Assembly (NCBI GenBank): GCA_011043375.1
Contig: DQYP01000140.1
Location: forward strand, 1 to 7,377
DNA length: 7,377 nt
Source of the DNA: Thermotogaceae bacterium
GTDB taxonomy: Bacteria > Thermotogota > Thermotogae > B21-G9 > HyVt-16
Reading direction: 5' to 3'
Of this stretch, positions 1-5,331 are shown in pieces (the first letter of the stretch is position 1; each line of letters opens with the position of its first letter). The notes under the pieces were generated by a model that saw nothing but the letters and a program-made list of their open reading frames with translations, made no database searches and had not been told where the DNA came from. The position numbers and the translations under genes were made by a program.

Positions 1-146
1 GATTTGACTTTGTTCAGAATTCTGGATCTGCAACTTCAAATCTGTTTTCTCTCAGGCCTTTCACTATGATGAGGATTATATCCCCCAAGCTTTTGAGCCA
101 GAAATCGCCGATGCATTTTCTGAAGCGGTGATTAGTTCTACTGGAG

Positions 147-178
147 AAAAAGTAAGGCAGTATTTCTACTGCCTTACT
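147..178 (-). terminator. Rho-independent terminator of the kinase-pdxA2-TRAP operon
   Basis: Read on the minus strand, an 11-bp perfect stem (GTAAGGCAGTA with TACTGCCTTAC, positions 177-167 and 162-152) closes a GAAA tetraloop and is followed directly by TTTTT (151-147). One more pair (178 with 151) can extend the stem. It lies 20 bases past the dctM stop codon and so ends the operon. On the plus strand the same hairpin is followed only by TGTCCTTTT, so termination in that direction would be weak, and no plus-strand gene is seen running into it. Confidence 0.9.
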
Positions 179-197
179 GTCCTTTTGGGGAAGGAAG

Positions 198-1475
198 TCA
201 TCTTGCCAGCGATGGTAAGAACATAACTAATTGAGGCAAAAGAATAATTAAAAACAAAATTGCCACCATTTCAATGAAGAAAAGCATGGATTCTTTTACC
301 GTTGGCATTATTTCGGTTTTTGCTAGATAGCACGATATGAAAAGAGTTGTTCCTACAGGTGGTGTAAATAGACCAATTGCAAGTGCAAAAACCATAATCA
401 CTGTAAAATGAACCGGATCTACTCCAACAGCTTTTACAGCTGGAAGCAGTATAGGCCCAAAGAGTATAACACCTGGAGAAACATCGATAAATGTTCCTGC
501 TATTAAAAAGAGCACCCCAAGTGCTATAAGCATAGTTGTAGGAGTTGGGAAGAGGCTGGGAAGCATATCTGCTAATAATTGGGGCAATCTTGAATATGCT
601 AATACCCATGTTACAGCTGAGGCGGTGGAGATTATGAATAGAACAATTGCAGAACTGATAGCTACTTGTTTAAAAACTTCAAAAAGATTCTTCAATTTTA
701 TCTCTCTATACACAAATTTGCCAAGGACAAAAGCATAAACGACAGCGATTACTGATGCTTCAGTGGGAGTAAAGATTCCACCTAAAATACCTCCTAGAAT
801 AATCAGTATTTCAACCAAAGCTGGAAGAGTTTTCAAAAATATTTTAAACAGTTCTTTGAAAGTAACTCTTTGGTATTTGGGGTATTTTCTCTTTTTAGAT
901 ATCATTGTTGAAATTACCAACATTCCGAGTCCAACAAGAATACCTGGTATTGCTCCTCCAAGGAACAGATCTCTGATTGACAATGCTGTAGCAACTCCTG
1001 CTAAAATCATAGGAATGCTAGGTGGTATTATGATTCCAACAGTAGATGAAACAGCATTGATTGAAGCTGCAAATTCCGGATCATATCCTTCTTTTTTCAT
1101 TGCAGGAATCAAAATAGACCCAAGTCCAGACGCATCAGCAACCGAAGAACCAGAAATACCTGCAAAAATCATACTTCCAACTATAGAAACAGCAGATAGT
1201 CCTCCCCACAAATGACCTACAAGAGCCCTTGAGAATTCCAAAATCCTTCTGTTCAAGCCACCTTCATTCATTAACATCCCAGCAAGCATGAAAAAAGGAA
1301 TTGCCATAAATGGGAAACTATCAATTCCTGCAAGCATTCGTTGAAAAACTATTGTGAGAGGGAGTCTTGTGCCAATTTGGACGTATAGCAGTGTTGAAAA
1401 ACCAAGAGAAAAGGCAACTGGCAAACCAATAAAAGCCAGTCCAAAAAGAATTAGCAAATACAAAGTGAGTATCAT
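198..1475 (-). CDS. dctM: TRAP transporter large permease subunit, DctM family
   Basis: This 425-residue, almost wholly hydrophobic protein is the ion-coupled transport subunit of a tripartite ATP-independent periplasmic (TRAP) transporter. It spans the inner membrane with about 11-12 segments. Family hallmarks are present in order: FAGISGSSVADASGLGS near residues 104-120, IIPPSIPMILAG at 149-160, GIFTPTEAS at 233-241, and DVSPGVILFGPILLPAV at 331-347 followed by IGLFTPPVGTTLF at 367-379. In characterised relatives these re-entrant loops bind sodium and the substrate. The length is normal and there is no break. The ATG overlaps the dctQ stop codon in an ATGA junction, which implies translational coupling. 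It is the last gene of the operon and is followed by the terminator. The substrate is inferred only from the neighbours: a four-carbon sugar acid such as D-threonate. Confidence 0.96.
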   Translation of the reverse strand: MILTLYLLILFGLAFIGLPVAFSLGFSTLLYVQIGTRLPLTIVFQRMLAGIDSFPFMAIPFFMLAGMLMNEGGLNRRILEFSRALVGHLWGGLSAVSIVGSMIFAGISGSSVADASGLGSILIPAMKKEGYDPEFAASINAVSSTVGIIIPPSIPMILAGVATALSIRDLFLGGAIPGILVGLGMLVISTMISKKRKYPKYQRVTFKELFKIFLKTLPALVEILIILGGILGGIFTPTEASVIAVVYAFVLGKFVYREIKLKNLFEVFKQVAISSAIVLFIISTASAVTWVLAYSRLPQLLADMLPSLFPTPTTMLIALGVLFLIAGTFIDVSPGVILFGPILLPAVKAVGVDPVHFTVIMVFALAIGLFTPPVGTTLFISCYLAKTEIMPTVKESMLFFIEMVAILFLIILLPQLVMFLPSLAR

Positions 1476-1969
1476 TTTTCGTGTCCCCCTCTCTCTTTCA
1501 TAAAGCCAAGATGTTCAAGTATTTTTTCGATAGAAAATACAAACATAAGAATAGCTCCAACAGGTAAGGACATGTAAACATATGACATTTTGTATTGAAG
1601 GGCCGCAGAATATTGAAAGCCTGTTTTATCAACTAATTCAAGACCATAGATAAACATGACCGTCAAAAAGTAAATTATTATAGCGTCGAATATTAGTAGT
1701 AATACCATTTTCCCTTTTTTTGATAATTTACTCGGTAAAAGGTCAATAAACAAGTGTGCCCCATGTCTATACCCGACTGCCGTCGCTAGAAAGACCATCC
1801 ATATCATCAAATGCCTTGAGAGTTCTTCAGTCCAGCTAAGGGGTTTATTCAGGACAAACCTTGCGAATACCTGTGTAAATATGAATACAACCATAAGCGT
1901 CAAAGCAACCACAAGTAATAATATTATGGCTTTTTCCAAAGTTGAAAATGCCTTTCTTAAAACATTCAA
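1472..1969 (-). CDS. dctQ: TRAP transporter small permease subunit, DctQ family
   Basis: This 165-residue membrane protein has four predicted transmembrane segments, at roughly residues 13-36, 50-68, 88-109 and 128-150. It is the small subunit that pairs with DctM and helps dock the binding protein. The family signature lies between segments one and two: ARFVLNKPLSWTEELSRHL (about 36-54), then GYRHGAHLFIDLLP (about 66-79). The start is TTG at 1969, chosen because GGAGG lies 7 bases upstream (1981-1977) and the resulting N-terminus, MNVLRKAFSTLEKAI, is typical. It begins 39 bases after dctP and its stop overlaps the dctM start by 4 bases. Length and signature are normal for the family, so the assignment is firm; the substrate is not visible here. 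Confidence 0.94.
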   Translation of the reverse strand: MNVLRKAFSTLEKAIILLLVVALTLMVVFIFTQVFARFVLNKPLSWTEELSRHLMIWMVFLATAVGYRHGAHLFIDLLPSKLSKKGKMVLLLIFDAIIIYFLTVMFIYGLELVDKTGFQYSAALQYKMSYVYMSLPVGAILMFVFSIEKILEHLGFMKERGGHEK

Positions 1970-1976
1970 TATACTC

Positions 1977-1981
1977 CCTCC
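1977..1981 (-). promoter_or_regulatory. Ribosome binding site fixing the TTG start of dctQ
   Basis: GGAGG, within GGGGAGGGAG on the minus strand, stands 7 bases before the TTG at 1969-1967. No ATG or GTG with a comparable site lies near the start of the family-conserved region, so TTG is the likely initiator. Confidence 0.75.
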
Positions 1982-2008
1982 CCAAAAGGCCTTATACTAC
2001 ATCAAAAA

Positions 2009-2980
2009 TCAGAAATTCTCTCCAGCTGCTTTTATCGCAAGGTATAATTCTGTGAATCCATCAACATTCGAGAATTTTTTATAAACATCTTTCGCAGCTT
2101 TTCTGAACTCATCTTTGTCAGGATAAGTAAATGTCATATGTTTTGCCAGTTCATTTTTGATGGATTCGATAGATGCTGCAAGAATCTCATCATTGTATTC
2201 ACTCGCTTCTTTGGCCGCTTCTAAAAGCGCTATCCTATTTTCATAGGAAAGACTTTTGTAAAGATCATTGTTTATGATTATCATCATGAATCCAGGAAGA
2301 TGATCAGTAAAAGCTAAATAGTCACACACCTCAAAAAACTTATTTGCGTAGATTACTGGAAGAGGATTTTCCTGCCCATCAACTGTACCAAGTTGCAAAG
2401 CAGTGTAGACTTCAGGAAACGCAAGTGGCGTTGGATTTGCTCCAAGGGCTTTCCAGGTTTCAAGATGAGCTTTCATTTCCGGAACTCTTATCTTCAGACC
2501 TTTTAGATCAGCCAATGAATTTATTGGTTTGTTTGTTGTTAACTCCCTTGATGTTCTCATAATAATTGAAAGATATCTCATACCTATTTTTTCTTGAAGC
2601 CTTTCATTTATTACCTGGCCCACAGGTCCGTCCATAACATACTTGATATGAGCTTCATTTTTAAATAGGAAGGGGAATTCTAAGATTGCCATTGCTGGAT
2701 CAAAGTTCTGCAAAATCCCCCCCAAAATGGCTCCATCTACTGTTCCTAATTGTATTCCCTCTGCCACATCTCTTTCTCCACCCAAAACGCCACCATACAT
2801 AACGTCAATCACTATTTCACCATTAGTCTTTTCTTTAACCAGATCAGCAAATTTAAGTAAACTTTGTGTTTGATGATCTTCTTTTGCATATGCAGAAGCA
2901 AACACTAACCTCATTGTCTTGGCACTCACCAAGCTTGCAACCAACATTACTACCACAAGTAATACCAAAAAACGTTTCAT
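2009..2980 (-). CDS. dctP: TRAP transporter solute-binding protein, DctP family
   Basis: This 323-residue extracytoplasmic protein captures the substrate and hands it to DctQM. Residues 1-20 are a Sec signal peptide (MKR, a hydrophobic core, then SLVSA), with likely cleavage after Ala20. There is no lipobox cysteine at that site. Family marks in the mature protein include IQLGTVDGAI (76-85), RTSRELTTNKPI (142-153), LKGLKIRVPE (159-168) and FPEVYTALQLGTVDGQENP (188-206). In the family, the arginine of the IRVPE motif (Arg165) makes the salt bridge to the ligand carboxylate, so an organic acid ligand is expected. The ATG at 2980 follows AGGAGGG at a good distance, 16 bases after pdxA2. Position next to sugar-acid kinase and dehydrogenase genes suggests a four-carbon aldonate such as D-threonate, but the ligand cannot be read from sequence. 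Confidence 0.95.
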   Translation of the reverse strand: MKRFLVLLVVVMLVASLVSAKTMRLVFASAYAKEDHQTQSLLKFADLVKEKTNGEIVIDVMYGGVLGGERDVAEGIQLGTVDGAILGGILQNFDPAMAILEFPFLFKNEAHIKYVMDGPVGQVINERLQEKIGMRYLSIIMRTSRELTTNKPINSLADLKGLKIRVPEMKAHLETWKALGANPTPLAFPEVYTALQLGTVDGQENPLPVIYANKFFEVCDYLAFTDHLPGFMMIIINNDLYKSLSYENRIALLEAAKEASEYNDEILAASIESIKNELAKHMTFTYPDKDEFRKAAKDVYKKFSNVDGFTELYLAIKAAGENF

Positions 2981-2996
2981 GCTAACACCCTCCTCA

Positions 2997-3971
2997 TTAA
3001 GAAGTTATTTTTTTTGCCAAATTAAAAGCTTCTACAAGATTTTTCTCTCTTGCCACCCCCTTCTCCACTATATCGTAAGCTGTTCCGTGATCTACCGAAG
3101 TTCTTAAAATCGATAGACCAAGAGTAACATTTACTCCTTCATCAAACCCTACCAATTTCATTGGTATATGTCCTTGATCGTGATACATAGCGATAACAGC
3201 ATCAAACTCCTTTCGTAGACATCTTAAGAAAACTGTATCCGAAGGAAAAGGGCCAAATACTTCATAGCCAGCAAGCTTCAATTCTTTTGAAGCTTCAAAA
3301 GTCTTATTTTCATCACAAATCCCAATGACTCCTCCTTCCCCACAATGAGGATCAACACAAGCGACCACAATTCTTGGCTTTGGTTTAAGCTTCTTCAAAA
3401 AATCCAAAGTCAACAAAAATGCTTCCTTGATATTTTCCTTATTTACCTTCTTTGAAACGTCAGAAAGAGCAATATGAGTAGTCACATGAGTGACAATCAT
3501 TTCGTTTGAATAAAGCATCATGTATGCGTGTTTTGCATTTGTTAAATCAGCTAGAAGCTCGGTGTGACCATTATAATGATGGCCAGCTAAATTCAATGCC
3601 CTTTTGCTAATGGGAGCAGTTGTAATTGCCTTTGCATAACCCAAATTTGTTAATTTTACAGCTTCATAAATATAACTAAAAGCAGCTTCTCCCGATTCTT
3701 TCATATCCTTACCAGGATGTAAATTTGCGACCGGTCCCAGATCCAAAAGAATTTTGGAATCTCCGGATTCTATGGCCTTTTTTAATTCGTTTTTTGTTTT
3801 GCATATTGTGAGAATATTTGAAATGTCCTTTACGATCTTAAGTTTTTTGTTGTAATAATTCAAAACTTCAAGAGAGCCTATAACAACAAACCCGTCAGTA
3901 TCACGTCTGATAAATTTGAGTATTATTTCAGGCCCTATACCAGCGGGATCACCCATTGTTATTGCTATCAA
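2997..3971 (-). CDS. pdxA2: PdxA2-type 4-phospho-(hydroxy)acid dehydrogenase, probably D-threonate 4-phosphate dehydrogenase
   Basis: This 324-residue cytosolic protein belongs to the PdxA family: NAD-dependent, metal-dependent oxidative decarboxylases. PdxA itself acts in vitamin B6 synthesis. The PdxA2 branch converts D-threonate 4-phosphate to dihydroxyacetone phosphate and CO2. Visible motifs are TMGDPAGIGPEI (5-16), GHTELLA (135-141), THVTTHIAL (161-169), DPHCGEGG (208-215), AMYHDQGHIPMKL (261-273) and RTSVDHGTAYDI (290-301). His166, His209 and His264 match the metal ligands known in E. coli PdxA (166, 211, 266). The start is TTG at 3971 with GGAGG 8 bases upstream; the gene overlaps the kinase end by 23 bases, so the two are probably coupled. 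The catabolic role rests on this pairing with a DUF1537 kinase and a TRAP importer; a B6 role is less likely. Confidence 0.9.
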   Translation of the reverse strand: MIAITMGDPAGIGPEIILKFIRRDTDGFVVIGSLEVLNYYNKKLKIVKDISNILTICKTKNELKKAIESGDSKILLDLGPVANLHPGKDMKESGEAAFSYIYEAVKLTNLGYAKAITTAPISKRALNLAGHHYNGHTELLADLTNAKHAYMMLYSNEMIVTHVTTHIALSDVSKKVNKENIKEAFLLTLDFLKKLKPKPRIVVACVDPHCGEGGVIGICDENKTFEASKELKLAGYEVFGPFPSDTVFLRCLRKEFDAVIAMYHDQGHIPMKLVGFDEGVNVTLGLSILRTSVDHGTAYDIVEKGVAREKNLVEAFNLAKKITS

Positions 3972-5172
3972 AAATCTCGCCTCCAGTTAGCTGTATAATT
4001 TTATGTAATGTCTCAGAAGTTCCAAATCCTCCTGATTTTGTAATAATAATGTTTTTATTTTCCGTCCATGACATCACACTGCCTTCAATTATTTCTTTGT
4101 CTATTCTCAAAACATTTTGACCCATTCCTTTAAGGATCAATGAGGCTGTTTCCCCTCCGTTGATCACTAATATCAGGTTTTCGATTTTTGACAACTTTTC
4201 CCCTAATTCAACCCAAAAGTTATTTATCATGTCCTTTCTTTCGTTATTGAAAACTGAAGAGGTCCTAAAAGAACTCTTCCCGATTTTGAGAAAACTATCA
4301 ATTACTCGCATGACATTTTCTGAAATAGAATACTTTGGATTATACTCGAGGTGATTAAAAGACGGATTCTTTTTGATCAAAAAATCCATCTGACTCATAG
4401 AAACAGGGTGAAGAGAGCCGGAAATTACCAAGATACTCTTATTATTAAAAATCTTTTCCTTAGATAAGGCATCAGCAAGTCCAGCTGAACCACATAACAA
4501 GACTTTGTTTTTTTTACTTAATTCAGTATAAATATGAACTATTTGCCATAAATGTACCTGCGTTGCAGCATCGAAGCTTATTATCTGGTTTTTGTCTATG
4601 GCATCTTTTAGAGTTTCATCTTCATAATCATATTTTCCAAACTTATTAGGTAAGATATGTACAACGTTATGAGCTCTATAGGCATTTATTATCTCGACTA
4701 CCGATGAGCTGTTTACCGAACTAAAAGGATCTCTTCCACTAGGAGTTTCTTCGACTATTTTTCCATCAACGTAAAGCAAGCCATCTTTTACAACTCTATT
4801 TTGTTCTGGGTTTGCAGAGCAAAAAATGATTTTATCGACAAAGTCAGTATCAAGAAAAGCCGCAATTTCACTACTAATATTTCCTCTTAATGTAGAATCT
4901 ATCTTTTTATAAACCTGAAACTTTGAAAGATCTGATTCACAACCAATTAAATCTTTAAGGTTTTCTATATACTCGACCATGAGATTGTAAGCGCTTTGTT
5001 GGTCTAAGTTTCTTGAGTTTGTGTTTAAGGAAATGATTTTATTATACAAATCGATAGTACCAAACATTTTTAAATCTTCAAGTGAATTTAAAACCAACGC
5101 TTGATTTAGAGAGGTTTTGAGTTTCACTGACGTGTCCAAAGCCCCAGTAAGATCATCTGCAAGAACTAACAA
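3949..5172 (-). CDS. dtnK: Four-carbon acid sugar kinase, DUF1537 family (DtnK/OtnK type), probable D-threonate kinase
   Basis: This 407-residue cytosolic kinase belongs to the DUF1537 family, which phosphorylates four-carbon sugar acids with ATP. The N-terminal substrate domain (about 1-225) carries LVLADDLTGALDTS (2-15) and KKIDSTLRGNISSEI (89-103). The C-terminal nucleotide domain (about 226-395) carries LLCGSAGLADAL (225-236), LVISGSLHPVSMSQ (248-261), LVINGGETASL (335-345) and ITKSGGFGTSETL (377-389). Both domains are complete. The start is TTG at 5172, because AGGAGGG stands 6 bases before it and the LADDLTGA motif follows at once. It is the first gene of the operon, and its 3' end overlaps pdxA2 by 23 bases. 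Paired with PdxA2 alone, the known pathway is D-threonate to D-threonate 4-phosphate to dihydroxyacetone phosphate. D-erythronate or another tetronate is possible, since family members differ in substrate. Confidence 0.9.
   Translation of the reverse strand: MLVLADDLTGALDTSVKLKTSLNQALVLNSLEDLKMFGTIDLYNKIISLNTNSRNLDQQSAYNLMVEYIENLKDLIGCESDLSKFQVYKKIDSTLRGNISSEIAAFLDTDFVDKIIFCSANPEQNRVVKDGLLYVDGKIVEETPSGRDPFSSVNSSSVVEIINAYRAHNVVHILPNKFGKYDYEDETLKDAIDKNQIISFDAATQVHLWQIVHIYTELSKKNKVLLCGSAGLADALSKEKIFNNKSILVISGSLHPVSMSQMDFLIKKNPSFNHLEYNPKYSISENVMRVIDSFLKIGKSSFRTSSVFNNERKDMINNFWVELGEKLSKIENLILVINGGETASLILKGMGQNVLRIDKEIIEGSVMSWTENKNIIITKSGGFGTSETLHKIIQLTGGEIFDSNNNG
3980..3984 (-). promoter_or_regulatory. 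Ribosome binding site fixing the TTG start of pdxA2
   Basis: GGAGG on the minus strand lies 8 bases before the TTG at 3971-3969, inside the last codons of the kinase gene. The alternative ATG five codons later (Met6) would remove the first residues of the conserved beta strand, IAITMGDPAGIG, and would sit too far from this site, so TTG is preferred. Confidence 0.75.
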
Positions 5173-5178
5173 AATAAA

Positions 5179-5185
5179 CCCTCCT
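5179..5185 (-). promoter_or_regulatory. Ribosome binding site fixing the TTG start of the kinase gene
   Basis: AGGAGGG on the minus strand is followed by a 6-base spacer (TTTATT) and then TTG at 5172-5170. There is no ATG or GTG start upstream of the conserved LADDLTGA motif, so initiation at this TTG is well supported. Confidence 0.8.
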
Positions 5186-5204
5186 AGCGAATGATATATT
5201 TATT

Positions 5205-5221
5205 AAGCAAAAAAATGCCAA
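5205..5221 (-). promoter_or_regulatory. Candidate sigma-54 (-24/-12) promoter for the operon, spacing one base short
   Basis: The minus strand reads TTGGCATTTTTTTGCTT, resembling the RpoN consensus TTGGCAC-N5-TTGCW. Both invariant doublets (GG and GC) are present, but they are separated by 9 bases rather than the usual 10. Transcription would start near 5195, leaving a leader of about 22 bases that still contains the kinase ribosome binding site. The neighbouring gene encodes a complete sigma-54 activator, which makes such a promoter expected here. The short spacing argues against it, so this stays a candidate. Confidence 0.4.
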
Positions 5222-5234
5222 TTCTAGCGTTTTT

Positions 5235-5263
5235 TTCTAAAATGCCCATTAATCATATATAAT
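5235..5263 (+). promoter_or_regulatory. Candidate promoter of the regulator gene
   Basis: A perfect TATAAT stands at 5258-5263 on the plus strand. Seventeen bases upstream is only a weak -35 (TTCTAA, 3 of 6). Transcription would start near 5270 and give a leader of about 60 bases that includes the palindrome at 5306-5320. A weak -35 fits low, possibly regulated, expression of an activator. In an AT-rich intergenic region a TATAAT can occur by chance, so the call is moderate. Confidence 0.4.
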
Positions 5264-5279
5264 TGAGAGATAGTGTCCA
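5252..5279 (-). promoter_or_regulatory. Candidate sigma-70-type promoter for the kinase-pdxA2-TRAP operon
   Basis: On the minus strand TGGACA (5279-5274; 5 of 6 to TTGACA) is followed after 16 bases by TATGAT (5257-5252; 5 of 6 to TATAAT). Transcription would start near 5245, about 73 bases before the kinase TTG. It could give basal expression, or be the main promoter if the downstream sigma-54-like element is not used. Its spacer contains the -10 element of the divergent regulator promoter. Confidence 0.5.
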
Positions 5280-5305
5280 AACCAATGTTTAAAATAGGAA
5301 TACAT

Positions 5306-5320
5306 GTTTCAAATTGAAAC
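5306..5320. promoter_or_regulatory. 15-base palindrome, probable operator or enhancer site of the sigma-54 activator
   Basis: GTTTCAAATTGAAAC has perfect 7-base arms around a central A. It directly precedes the regulator's ribosome binding site (GAGGTG, 5321-5326). Its centre lies about 118 bases upstream of the start expected from the sigma-54-like element at 5205-5221, a normal distance for an upstream activating sequence. A two-fold symmetric site suits the Fis-type helix-turn-helix dimer of the activator. In the regulator's own leader it could also mediate autoregulation. Binding is inferred, not shown. Confidence 0.55.
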
Positions 5321-5331
5321 GAGGTGTTTGA

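Noticed and set aside
75..80. TATAAT on the minus strand left of the terminator
   Set aside because: No -35 element at 16-18 bases (best 2 of 6) and no gene visible downstream within the window.
8..226. Open plus-strand frame of about 70 codons at the left edge
   Set aside because: The only standard start is a GTG at 128 without a ribosome binding site. The frame runs through the terminator hairpin and into the end of dctM on the other strand.
763..1215. 150-codon open frame on the plus strand
   Set aside because: It is antisense to dctM, which has full family motifs in its own frame. The translation is low-complexity and rich in Ile and Pro, as expected from the complement of a membrane protein gene.
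1986..1993. AAGGCCTT palindrome between dctP and dctQ, considered as a terminator or processing site
   Set aside because: There is no loop and no T-tract, and a continuous palindrome of 8 bases is common. The 39-base gap is adequately explained by the dctQ ribosome binding site.
2997..3971. Vitamin B6 biosynthetic PdxA instead of catabolic PdxA2
   Set aside because: The gene is coupled to a DUF1537 kinase and a TRAP transporter, no other B6 gene is present, and the GHIPMKL region resembles the PdxA2 branch as I remember it. A phylogeny would settle it.
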